From contig NW_003546414.1 in assembly GCF_000090795.2 (NCBI RefSeq), forward strand, positions 155,316-183,565: DNA of 28,250 nt. The letters are read 5' to 3'. Of this stretch, positions 10,919-27,090 are shown piece by piece (the stretch's first letter is position 1; every line of letters starts with the position of its first letter). Origin of the DNA: Amphimedon queenslandica (Eukaryota; Porifera; Demospongiae; Haplosclerida; Niphatidae). The notes beneath the pieces were generated by a model. That model had not been told where the DNA came from and made no database searches. It saw only the letters and a list, made by a program, of their open reading frames with translations. Position numbers and translations under genes: made by a program.

Positions 10919-13484
10919 TCAATTTTTCCGCATTAATCTTCTCTTTAATTCTCGTGATATAAGACTTCTTTCTCTGACTGCTCCATCCAGCATACCTTTG
11001 TTCTCATTGGCTCTTCTTATAAGATATGGGAGGACCTCACCTACAGGACCGTATGGAGTATACTTGTAAGCCATTAGGCCTGAACTACCTGAAGATAAGA
11101 GTGAGAGAAGAGAGAGAGAGGAGAGACAAAAAGAAAATAAATAATAGCTTACTACATGCAGTTATTAATAAAAGAAGTAACTATTATGATTATGAAGATA
11201 ATAAAATAATAATATTGCATTGTAATGTGCAATTGCTCTGTTATTGTTAAACTACTGACCCAGTGTACAGGTGAGATTATCAGACATGCCGTACTGCTGT
11301 CCAAAGACGACGGAAGAATCTGTCTTGTTAAGTCCGAGCTCATTCACTCTATTATACCAATAAAAACATAAAAATAATATAATAATATATAATTACAACA
11401 AAAAGGAAGTATGCAATATAGAGCAAGGGAAGCAGTTTACTTCTTCAGTGCAAAGTGTACAGTAGCTTCGTTATGTGTCGCTACCATTATGCTGGCTTTC
11501 CCTTCTCCCACTCTCTCAAGAACATGGTTCAATATTCTGTGATAGCTTGAATCAGTTTCTGATTTTTTGCCCCAAATAGGATCCGGATAGCCTATAAATA
11601 ATACATAAAGTAATAATACTTTATAATTAGTAATAATTTGTCATTAAAACTGCCAATCATTAATGTCCATCATGCATAAATACATGTAGACAACTTTATA
11701 GGAAATGCAAAATACGTTACTGATATTTTCAATACCTTTTTTAAGCGCTAGTGCCTTCTCCAATGTCACGTAAGCTCCACGTACCGTCTTTATTGCAAAT
11801 CTGTAGCCATAATGTTCAGAGGCTGCTATATCTCTGAGGAGATCATTGAAACTGCTTCTCAGATAGCACTGCTGTGTGTTGTATAGCAAGGGATACTGCA
11901 TGTTATACTTAGGCATGAGTCTGTGTACAGTGATGTGACGTATTGCTGGTTGGTAGTAAGTATGTTCAGCATCTATCATTAGTCTCACTCCTCTTTCTTG
12001 TGCTACGTCAGCTAATGATTCCATTCTTCTCATGACACTTTTCATCTGGTCTTTCTCTTCCTCACTCATCAATGGAAGGTTTAGCTCATGAGGAGAATGC
12101 TAAGAGAAAAAGAAATGGAGTTTAATAGCAAGAAAAAGAGAAAATGGTCAATTAAGTATCCTATATGTTCAGTATGGCTTTTATAGAGAATAAGAAATAT
12201 AATATACTTGATGTATTACTTTTGCTAAGACTTCATAGAAGTCAGATCCATCGGTCAGGAAGGCATCATTCCATTCAAAGAAGTTCAATTTATTATCATA
12301 ACTATTATTTACAACAGGGAAAGAATATCAGGATTACATTGTTGGAGTAAACTCTTTTGATGTGGTAATGTAGTGGCTTTGTCTTTGTATGGTTATACTA
12401 ACTTTGTTTTCAAAGTCTTCCATAGTTTCTCTACTTCATTCTCCTTAAATCCAAGCTAATAGTAAATAAAAATAAACATTACTTAATATTACACAACAAC
12501 TATTAATCAACAATAATACATAAAAGTCTTTTCTTTACTTTCATTTTTTCTGTTCCTCTCAAAAACGAGTCAGAAGTAACAACTCCTTCCAGCATGTCTG
12601 GTTTATCAGCTAGTAAAGAGAAAACTTTCTCACTACCAACTAGCACTTCACTTAGTAGCAGCTATAAAAGTTGCAATCATTTGTGGAAGCATTAGTAATG
12701 CATGCATATAATAGGCATACCAGTAATGATGTATGTCCTAGCCCTGTGATCTTTGTAGCACTGAATGGATACTGGCTTGCATCAGCTATGGTATAATTTT
12801 ATTACAGAGTAACTGAGACAAAAATTATAGTACCATACCTACAACGTTTAAACAGTCGATGGCATTTTTGAGGTTATTGTCACATGCTCTTTCAGTAGCA
12901 GCATCTCTCTCACTCGTGCTCCTAAAAGATACTAATATTTGTAGTGCAATGAAACAAAGCTCTACTTTGTTTCTGATTCAGTTACATCGTCTTCAGCAGA
13001 GTAAGCTAGTATGGGTAGGATTCCTTGAGATTCTAGTCTTGTTAGTGTTGAATTCACTTCTTCTCCAGTCTCCCCTGCAACAAAGTGTCCAAAGATTGTA
13101 GCCTTCATAACTTTAGTGAAAAGCCTATCACCCACTATGCTTTTCAGCAGGCCAAGCAACTATTATAGAAACATCAATTAAAGTATCTATGGTTTGTTCA
13201 GTTATTGGCCATTTATTGCTTACCTTTTCACTTTTATCTACTAGTTTCTCATATTTGAAGAGTTTGAATAAAACGAAGGCACGCCATAGCTCGTATGTAG
13301 ACTTGTTTTGAAAGGATGTCTTTGTATCTGAGAAGTCTATTGTCGACGAAATGCTTGTACCTGCGGTTGTGGTCTTTCCCCGGACGATTGCAGCTTGAGC
13401 CGAGGAGGAGTGGAGAGCCACGGGAGCATGTCTTCTTGCTAAACAAGAGGTTAGAAGACTACAAGAGCTCCTCCATCTTATCAT
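10919..13484 (-). CDS. PRODH: proline dehydrogenase, mitochondrial
   Basis: FAD-dependent oxidation of L-proline to pyrroline-5-carboxylate at the inner mitochondrial membrane. 11 exons in transcript order: 13224-13484, 12966-13159, 12839-12921, 12721-12785, 12539-12661, 12403-12455, 12220-12301, 11736-12099, 11441-11591, 11260-11348, 10919-11088; phases agree, 544 residues. The N-terminus (MIRWRSSCSLLTSCLARRHA) is Arg/Ser-rich with no acid, as expected for a mitochondrial targeting peptide. Family blocks: VRLMIDAEHTYYQPA, YNTQQCYLR, KTVRGAY, MVATHNEATV, and at the C-terminus YKYTPYGPVGEVLPYLIRR. The Arg pair (about 513-514) binds the substrate carboxylate in this family. Tyr about 498 occupies the position that is Tyr in proline dehydrogenases and Ser in hydroxyproline dehydrogenase, so proline is the likely substrate. 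Confidence 0.96.
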
Positions 13485-13596
13485 GATTGCTTTTTCTTTC
13501 CTGTGACAACCTCAAACAAGTCATCTTAACAGGTTTGTGGCTTCAATATTCACTGCAGTGATGATCCCTCCTCTTTTTTTAGGGAGGGGCTGACAC
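13485..13596. promoter_or_regulatory. bidirectional promoter, PRODH / SLC9B
   Basis: 112 bp between divergent start codons. No classical box stands out; a T-rich stretch lies at about 13570-13580. Its role as a shared promoter is inferred from spacing. Confidence 0.5.
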
Positions 13597-16557
13597 ATGA
13601 GTTTGATGATGTCCTTCCTTTCGAAAAGGCTTGTACCTCTACTGTTGCACCTGTTACCAGAGCGTTCAGCATTGTTAAAGTACATTGGATGGTATTGTAC
13701 GAGGTTATTGGTCGTTTCTGTATGGATTGGAGTCCTATGGGTCATACTAGGCAGAGATTTGTTACCAAGGAGCTCAGTGAATGAGTATGATTGTATTAAT
13801 ATCAATGATAGCATGAATTATACTGATGAAAGCTTAGCTTACATGCTCCCTTGTAATAGTACAACATCAGTGGAGTGTATTGCTACCATTGGCATCAATG
13901 AGTCTTGTATATCTCGTCTCACTTTTACGCTATCTGATGACAATCAATCAACTCAGTCCGGAATCATTGATTTATATCAGAGTGTATCAAATAATGATGA
14001 GAATACTGATAGTCTATTAAAAATCCCCGAAGGGCATTTCTTTTCGCTGATGATTCTCGTCCTCTGCTCTTCATTCGGTGGCTTTATAGCTAAATTAGTT
14101 AAATTACCACCACTGCTTGGGATGATGGTGGCTGGGTTTATTTTAGAAAACACTTCGTCGATCATAGATTGGATCAGTCCAGTGTGGAGCTCAGTGTTAA
14201 GAAACATTGCTCTAACCATCATATTGATAAGAGGCGGTCTTGCTCTTGATGCTAAAAAACTATGGAAGTTGAAGTTTGTCCTACCATTACTTGCAATTTT
14301 ACCTTGTCTATTTGAAGGAGGGATGGACAGTATTATAAGTATATTCTATATTGATTTACCATGGCAATGGGGATTAACATTAGGGTAAGATTGAGCTAGT
14401 AATATGTCATGTAAAAATACACTTAACTTTCACTCATATCATTACTTATCATTACTTTATCTTTATCATTGTTTTTATCATTATCATTTTTATTATTTTA
14501 CTTGATCATTGTCATTGTTTGTAGGTATTTATTATCAGCCATATCTCCTGCTGTTGTAGTCCCAACAACACTAGTATTAAGAGATACAGTTAAAGGAGTA
14601 AACGAAGGTAAAAGTATCTTTATTAATCTCTTGTATTTATAATTACTAATAATTGTTAATAGGTATTGCTACTTTAATAGTAGCAGCTGCTAATGTTGAC
14701 GTAGTCATTGCTATAAGTCTTTTCAGTATATTCTTAGGACTTATATTTTCTGAGGGTAATATATTCATTGTATACTGCTAGTGTTCTATTCTTCTTATTA
14801 TTAAAAAAAGGCAATATTATATTGGATGTCTTCAGGGCTCCAATAGAGCTAACTGTTGGTGTATTGTATGGTATAATCACTGGCCTACTAATGTGGGTAT
14901 TACCTACAAAACATCATGTAAGTCAAAATGGTAATTATGACAGTGTTGAGTTTTGTTACAGACAGAGACTTCTATGGCAAGGAATCGTTTCTTTTTATTG
15001 TTTGGGTTTGGTCTCTTGTCGTTGTTTGGTGGTCGCCGGGCGTTGATAGGCGGGGCCAGTCTTGCAGGAGCAGGCGCACTGGGTACTGTAGTTGTCTCAT
15101 TTGTCTCAGTCCAGAAGTACTCAAATGAAGATAAAGTACAATTTTATTATTGTTATTATATCAAGTGCAATTTTGTGTCACCATCATGTTATGTTAAATC
15201 TTTAGAAGTTTTTAAAGTTCCTTCAAAAATTGGACCAAAGTCCCTGTACTATAGTACAGGGATTTTGGTCAAATTTAGCCAAAAATGAAACGTAAAAAAT
15301 TCTTTATTTTTATAATTTTTTCTGATGCACATACATGTACTTATGTTGCGTAGAAAGTTTGAACTGATTCCAATCAAAATTAGATTTTTTACGAATATTT
15401 AAAGTTACTCAAAAATCGGGTCAAAGTCCCTGTACTATAGTACAGGGATTTTGGTCAAGTTTAGCCAAAAATGGAAAGTAGGGAATTCTTTATTTTTATA
15501 TTTTTTTCTGATGCATATACATGTACTTATGCTGTGTAGAAAGTTTGAACTGATTCCGATCAAAATTAGATTTTTTATGAATATTTAAAGTTACTCAAAA
15601 ATCGGACCAAAGTCCCTGTACTATAGACAGGGTATTCTGTCAAAATGGCTAAGAGAGAATTTGTTATTTTATTACATTTTCTAATTCATGTAATGTGTGT
15701 CACTTTTTATATTTAATGTAATTGATCTCAAGTGTGATATTCTGTTTAGAAAACCTTGTCAAGATATTTCTATATAATATGGCAGTTTGCTCAACCCGTC
15801 CTTTTTGGTTTAATAGGAGCAGCTTTAAACATAAGCACTATCAGCGGAGACTTAATAGGTACTAAGTAACTGACGATATTCTAACTATCATTTTCAATGC
15901 ATTTATTATAATAATACAGGGAAGGCAGTACTGGTTATATTATGTGGGTTGATCGTGAGAGTTACTGTAGCAATTTTAGCCGTGACCGGTAACAAGTTTA
16001 CTATAAAAGAAAAGATATTTATCGGGTTTTCTTGGCTACCAAAAGCAACAGTCCAGGCAAGACGGAATATTTAATTGCTAAAAAAGTTTTTAAATATAAT
16101 ATTTATTTAAATATTAATTATACACAGGCTGCATTGGGATCGATACCATTAGATCTTGCAAGAGAGAGTGGAAATAGACAGTTTATAGAATATGGAGAAA
16201 CGGTAACATTTTTGAATACCTTGTTATCATAATCATCATGACCAATTTATAGATACTAACAATAGCAGTATTAGCTATAGTGATTACTGCTCCAGTTGGT
16301 GCTATCCTTACCAGCCTATTTGGACCATACCTTCTTAAACATGAAGGTAAGCTATTTAATATATATATATTATAGTAGATTTACTATTGCATTTAAATTT
16401 AATAGATAAAGAAAGTGATGAATCACTTCATTCAAACCCTGACCAACCAGTTTCTCCTCCTATTTCAAACAAGAATGATAATGATGTACAAAATGGAGTA
16501 ACAAATGATGAAGAAGAGGGAATTCAATGCATTAATGAAAAGGAAACGACAGTGTGA
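13597..16557 (+). CDS. SLC9B2: SLC9B/NHA-type Na+(Li+)/H+ antiporter
   Basis: Multi-pass cation/proton exchanger of the CPA2 (NHA) branch. 10 exons: 13597-14384, 14525-14607, 14663-14755, 14811-14917, 14962-15135, 15750-15858, 15920-16056, 16128-16202, 16253-16346, 16406-16557; phases agree, 603 residues. Blocks shared with human NHA2: LPPLLGMMVAGFILEN, LRNIALTIILIRGGLALD, LPWQWGLTLG then AISPAVVVP, FSWLPKATVQAALGSIPLD and ITAPVGAI. Odd points: the ion-binding pair that is Asp-Asp in NHA2 (SFDDILAI) reads Asp-Val here (NVDVVIAI, residues 303-304); and after a first hydrophobic segment (37-52) there is a roughly 85-residue hydrophilic loop with five N-glycosylation sequons (Asn 70, 74, 87, 101, 116) and Cys 66, 86, 94, 104. 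Intron 7 uses a GC donor. The acidic tail is predicted cytosolic. SLC9B1 versus SLC9B2 cannot be told apart. Confidence 0.94.
15190..15680 (-). repeat. tandem 186 bp palindrome-core repeat, block A (about 2.5 units)
   Basis: Fills SLC9B intron 5. The core TCCCTGTACTATAGTACAGG begins at 15241 and 15427, with a decayed third copy at 15613, so the period is 186 bp. Flanks shared between units include AGAAAGTTTGAACTGATTCC and AAATTAGATTTTTTA. Relative to the blocks in rabaptin and UBE3B it lies in reverse complement. Confidence 0.92.
16057..16127 (+). other. GC-AG intron in SLC9B
   Basis: The exon ends GTCCAG and the intron begins GCAAGA; the acceptor is TACACAG. Joining here yields the invariant run PKATVQAALG. 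No GT donor gives this join. GC donors with an otherwise good CAG|GCAAG context are a known minority class. Confidence 0.88.
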
Positions 16558-16914
16558 CTAAATATTTATTGTCTCATTTTATAATAATAATAACGACCTA
16601 TTTAATGTATTGTCAATTGATGAAAAAAATACACAAATGGTATGATTCAAGACAAAATGTCTAAAGACCTGCACCTGTAGAGAGAGAAGAGATAAAAGAG
16701 AGAGAGAGGGGGGAAGAAAGAGAGAGAAGGAATTAGTGTTGTGTAAGAAATCAAGAAAGAAAACATTACTATTATACGTGATCAAAAACATAAAAATCTC
16801 ATCCTAATTACTATAAAAATATAAACACACTTGGCATATACATGTATGAGATCACATGTTCTGTACTTGAGGACATATTAAAGTTGCTATTGCTATCAAA
16901 TGTCTTTCCTTACA
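16558..16914. other. tail-to-tail region, SLC9B / LIM-homeobox gene
   Basis: Contains an AATAAA for the minus strand (16565-16570 complement) and, at 16675-16720, a strong minus-strand pyrimidine tract ending in CTACAG. This could be a real acceptor for an alternative last exon of the LIM-homeobox gene (coding part 16661-16674). Otherwise AT-rich, non-coding. Confidence 0.5.
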
Positions 16915-18013
16915 TTATGTGTCCATTATCATCATACCTGGCTCTCCCTTAGTGCCGTCTTTCTTATCTTTCGATCTTCTGTTCTGGAACCAAACCTGAA
17001 TCACTTTAGCCGTCAAACCGGTCTGTGCTGCAAGATCCTCCCTCATTGCTCTCGAGGGGCGTGGCTCTTTCTCGTACGTGGCCTGAAGGACGATCAACTG
17101 CTTTGGATTAATGGACGTTCTTGTCTTTCCTTTTCTGTTATCGCCGGATCCAATCAAAGGATCATTACCAGTCGTAGATGGTGAATAACTTTCATCCATA
17201 GCAGAAACTAAATATATACTTAATAAAGACTAATTAATAACTATTAATAACCAACCGTTGCTGACAGCTGTGGCTCCGCTCCCGACAGGATTAGCTGCAG
17301 GTGTGAACGAGGAGGGGGGAGGGTTAATTGGGGTCGTCTGTGTTACCATGGGTTGAGAGGAAGAGGGAGGGGGAGGAGATGAAGACTGCTGTTGTTGAAG
17401 GACAGTTGGTTGTGATGGGGCGGGAGCTGGATAACAACTGTCGCAAAGGAACTTCTCTCCCTGAGCAACAAATAGCAGCAATAATAACACTGTGTAGCAC
17501 TTAATATAGGCAATAAAATTGCTAATAGTAAAACTAAACTGTCTATTTATAAAATCGTCAAATTAAGACATTTTAAAGCGCAAAATTGCCTAAATTAAAG
17601 CGTGCTGTATACAATGAACAGAAATACACATACTTGAACTAGGTATAGCTGTTCTCCAGTGTTGAGCTGTCTCTGGCAAACAGAGCACTTGAAACATTGG
17701 ACATGATAAATCTTATTCACTCCTCTCCTTACGAGATCTTCTGGGCATAATCCTTCCTTACAAGATGCACACTGAGTCCCGTATTGCCTGTAAGGAGAGA
17801 TAGAAGCCTTTTTACTTACTATCTAGTGCTTCATTACCTGAAGAAGTCCGATCTACAGTAAAGCTTATTGTCACGTGAGAAGCACTTTTCGCTGAGGAGA
17901 CACTGACAGTCGGAGCACTTGACACACTGCACGTGCCAGGACTTATCCAGGACCTTCATGAGGAACCGCTCCATGATAGGCTCGGAACACCCAGCACATA
18001 TAAAAGGAGTCAT
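16915..18013 (-). CDS. LHX1: LIM-homeodomain transcription factor, Lhx1/5 (Lin-11) type
   Basis: Nuclear developmental regulator. Exons 17838-18013, 17634-17787, 17256-17460 and 16915-17207; phases 2, 0, 1 agree, 275 residues. LIM1 (about 6-57: [37 protein letters not shown]) and LIM2 (about 65-120: [32 protein letters not shown]) carry the expected zinc ligands and resemble vertebrate LHX1/5 most. A Pro/Ser/Gln-rich linker follows. The homeodomain (about 203-263) ends [12 protein letters not shown], with Gln at homeodomain position 50 and Asn at 51. The start at 18013 is the first ATG after an in-frame TAA. The protein ends only about 12 residues past the homeodomain, far shorter than LHX1 (about 400), so the C-terminal activation region is absent, unless the last exon is spliced differently. 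Lhx1/5 rather than Lhx3/4 or Islet is judged by eye. Confidence 0.95.
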
Positions 18014-18124
18014 GATTCTCCTCTCTGATCTTTGCCAGTCCCTACCGTACCACAATTAGCTTATGGGCGTGGCTTAATGTTTAATTAAGAAAGGCGTGGT
18101 TTAAATCATAGCCCCGCCCATAAA
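18014..18124. promoter_or_regulatory. bidirectional promoter, LIM-homeobox gene / RPB11
   Basis: 111 bp between start codons. Contains GGGCGTGGC (18065-18073), GGCGTGG (18093-18099) and GCCCCGCCCA (18111-18120), i.e. three GC/CACCC-type boxes of the SP/KLF kind, plus a TTAATTAA palindrome (18081-18088) that includes the TAATTA core bound by many homeodomains, including LIM-homeodomain proteins. No TATA box is evident. Confidence 0.65.
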
Positions 18125-18731
18125 ATGAATGCTCCTGCAACTTTTGAGTCTTTTCTGCTCCTTGACGGAGAGAAAAAGTAGAAAAACAATTTTTTATGAA
18201 ATGAAATGATCTCTATTTTATAGGATAACAGTGACCAAGGACACCAAAGTACCAAATGCAGCCATTTTTACAGTTTTCAAGGAAGACCACACCTTGGGAA
18301 ACCTACTTATGCAGTAAATGAATTATTTATTAATTTTTACTAATATATTAATTTTCTTGTAGTCAGCTATTAAACGATCCCCAGGTGTTATTTTCTGGTT
18401 ATAAAGTCCCACATCCGTTAGAGCACAAGTTTGTACTTCGTATTCAAACCACAGCAGATTACAGCCCCCAGGAGGCACTCTCTAATGCACTTACTGATCT
18501 TATAAGTGAAGTGACTAAAATTGAGACAAGATTTAAAGTAAATAGTTAACATCTTTAAACAATAAACATACTTTAAATAACAATGCATGTGAAAAAAATA
18601 ATTGATAAACCAAAACGTTAAAAACATGTCACTTGAAATAATATTTACAATTACAATTAATAATAATTAATGACATAATTATTTTAATAATGTAGGATGC
18701 TGCCAGAGAGAGAAAAGATGGAAATGATTAA
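18125..18731 (+). CDS. POLR2J: DNA-directed RNA polymerase II subunit RPB11
   Basis: Core Pol II subunit that pairs with RPB3 in the assembly platform (the alpha-like heterodimer). Exons 18125-18177, 18224-18313, 18363-18537 and 18696-18731; phases 2, 2, 0 agree. The product has 117 residues, the same length as human. Diagnostic strings: [47 protein letters not shown] and [11 protein letters not shown]. The tail [11 protein letters not shown] comes from a 36 nt last exon. All introns are short (46, 49 and 158 nt). It shares a promoter with the LIM-homeobox gene and is tail-to-tail with UBE3B. Confidence 0.97.
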
Positions 18732-18775
18732 AAACGTTTTAAAATACAGTCACTAATATATTCATTACTTCTACC

Positions 18776-18807
18776 ATTATTATTATTATTACTATTATTA
18801 TTATTAC

Positions 18808-18842
<35 letters not shown>
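18776..18842. repeat. (ATT)n repeat between RPB11 and UBE3B stop codons
   Basis: The trinucleotide run fills most of the 108 bp between the two convergent stop codons and reaches into the UBE3B stop codon (TAA formed by the repeat at 18842-18840). No AATAAA is visible for either gene here, so 3' ends probably overlap. Confidence 0.9.
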
Positions 18843-24749
<5,907 letters not shown>

Positions 24750-24981
24750 TTTAAAAGGAGTGGCTATTAAAATTTGTTATAATATGAGATTAATAAATCA
24801 GCCATTTTTAAAGGCGGGGTTAGTCAAAAGCCCCGCCTACTTTAGATAACCGTATTTGTTATCCTAGATCTAATAATGAAGTGCGTGGGTGTAGAAGTAG
24901 ATGGGTGTGGCATAATTTTGAAATTTAATTCTGCAGTGTTGTAGACTCCATTCACTCTTCATTGAGGCATAGTTTGATGCT
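24750..24981. promoter_or_regulatory. bidirectional promoter, UBE3B / ABC transporter
   Basis: 232 bp between start codons. GC boxes in inverted orientation (GGCGGGG at 24813-24819 and CCCCGCC at 24831-24837) and GT-rich GGTGTGG-type motifs (about 24887-24910). The UBE3B start context is duplicated: TTTTAAAATGGCTGAT at the real start and TTTAAAAATGGCTGAT with its ATG at 24805-24803. The upstream copy would open a 12-codon reading frame (24767-24805) if transcribed. Confidence 0.65.
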
Positions 24982-27090
24982 ATGGAGCTCCCAGCCAACA
25001 TACAGGAGGTACCTCAAGGGAAGAGGAGACCTACAAAGGCCCTCTCCAACCTTCCCTTCCTTCGCTACACCACTCTAACCTCCATTATTATTGCCATTGA
25101 CTCTCTGCTCTCTATTTCTCTATGGATTGCTGGTGGTGATAGCTCTTATATGGAGAATAACGTGGAGCACTTCTCTATATACGACTCTACCTTTGATCTG
25201 GCCTGTATAGCAGCTGTGAAAGGGCCTCTGCTGATTGCTTGTGTTTATTATTTAGAACAATACACATTGACAGCAGCTTCTACTATAATAAGGTAAATTA
25301 GCAAATATTTATTAGTCTGTTTATTGTTTGTTTATTTCTATTGATCAAGTGGGTGAGCATATGGACATATAGATATATTAATTTTTAAAATTATTTAAAA
25401 TTTAATTTCATGTACATGTATGACGTCTATTGCAGATCTAAGGTTTCTTCCAGTCAGCGATTAGCAAAAACCTGTCAAGTACTGTTCATCTCACTGTCTC
25501 TAATGTCGCTAGCTTATGCCCTCACTAAAGGAACTCTGATACTACTGAAGGACTCTGAACCATCTCTTCACATTACGTACAAGATACTCTGTATAGTGGG
25601 TGTGGTCAGCCCCACCCTAGAGATAGTTCTGGGTCTTGCAAGTTTTTATTTCATGAGACGACTCATACACGTTTCAAGACTGAGACTGATACTGGATGAG
25701 AATGAGAATGAATCTGGAGAGCCTAAGAAAAAGAAAGCTGATTTGAAACGACTCGTCAAACTTGCCATACCTGTAAGTGCGTGAAATATTGAAACAGTCT
25801 TGTTAGTATCCTCTTAATTAGGAGTATCCTCTTATATCTCTTGGGTTGGTAATGCTCCTGATTTCTAACTCCATTCAAGGAATTATTCCTTATATATTTG
25901 GATATGTTATTGATTTGGCTGTTAAGAACCAAACATTATGGTAAAAGGAATGTCTCTTCTTCATATATCTTTCCTGTTTTGTACTTTTCCCTTGTGTTAG
26001 CTTGTTTTCTCTTAATTATCTCTCTTCCTCCCCTTGTTCTTTTTCATTGATTTTTCTCTCTCTTTCTTTTTTCTTGCTTCTCTTCCTATCAATTTCCTTT
26101 TCTCTAATATTTTTCATCTCTCAATAGTCAAGAGATTCAAGGTGGTGTCATTAATGTCACTGGCCCAGTACCACACTGCAGCTTATGTAAGGCTTCCATT
26201 ATCATCTGATTTACTTTATTTATTACTTTATTTATTTATTTATTTTAATGCTATTTTCTCTTAGGGTTGATGAGTAGAGAGGTACTTGTTCTGGTTGGTT
26301 TGTTTCTTGTAGTGTCACTGGCTTCAATGTTTAGAGCTATCTGCTTTACATTAGCTGGAGAGAGATTTGTGGCAAGGATAAGGAAAAACGTGAGTTGTAA
26401 ATTATAATTTTGAAGTCTACTACATGTAGCTAGATTTATACATTTTGGTGAATGATGCAGAAATAGTTGCTTAAATTTTCTACATACTGCATTAAACACA
26501 TACATGTAGATAGGGCTTGGCATCATTATTTAGTATAATACCTCTATATTCTTTAAAATTATTATACCTTACTATAGTATACTTTAAATTTAAAGTCAAA
26601 TGTTATTTGTTGAATGATTAAGTGATGATGCTTATTCTTAAAGGTCCTTTTGAGTAAGTAGCATATCTACATGTACATGTACTTTTCAGGATTCATGCTA
26701 TACAACGATTTGGTGTCAAAAATGTTTCCTAAAGTGCTGAAAAGTCATTCTGATGGTGTAGAAATAGCACAGATATAATTATAAGTGTAGCCATTTTTGC
26801 AGTAGAAAATGTACACCATACCATAAATTACTGTTTTATCAAGCTATATTTTCAATATTACTATTGCTAAAACAGTAATATATACCTTTCAATATGTTTA
26901 TACAGTACCATGATATTACTAAATTTTTCAGCCTTACATGTAGATTAAAAATTGAGACCTTTTGTAGCTAGTTTTGGTGAAAAATTACATTGACAATCCA
27001 TTTTCATTTAATCAGTGATTAGTATATTTGCATTTTGTAGTTGTTTGCTGCTATTATGAGACAAGAAATGGGATTCTTTGATACAAACAG
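24982..27090 (+). CDS. ABCB9: TAP/ABCB9-type ABC half-transporter, 5' part
   Basis: N-terminal part of a peptide-transporter-like half ABC protein (TAP/TAPL group, endolysosomal or ER membranes). Visible exons 24982-25292, 25436-25772, 25822-25940, 26128-26186, 26265-26389 and 27041-27090; phases 2, 0, 2, 1, 0, then 2 nt carried out of the window. About 333 residues are visible. The first 200 hold four hydrophobic segments, as in the TMD0 of TAPL, ending in a basic linker (GEPKKKKADLKRLVKLAIP). Then the core membrane domain starts: PLISLGLVMLLISNSIQGII, YVIDLAV, MFRAICFTLAGERFVARIRK and LFAAIMRQEMGFFDTNR, the last two being the classic ABCB intracellular-loop signature. The nucleotide-binding domain lies outside the window. 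ABCB9 rather than ABCB8 or ABCB10 is suggested by the four-helix TMD0. Confidence 0.88.
26390..27040 (+). other. ABC transporter intron 5, no coding content seen
   Basis: 651 bp AT-rich intron, long for this window. It holds scattered ACATGTA motifs (about 26420, 26505, 26668, 26935) and no recognisable repeat or exon. Confidence 0.6.

Noticed and set aside
11026..11250. Plus-strand open frame opposite PRODH exon 11
   Set aside because: Antisense shadow of the last PRODH exon plus intron; no similarity and no splice support.
13597..13814. Minus-strand frame opposite the SLC9B first exon (13521-13814)
   Set aside because: It is antisense shadow; the plus strand carries the continuous antiporter exon, and the PRODH start at 13484 needs no upstream coding exon.
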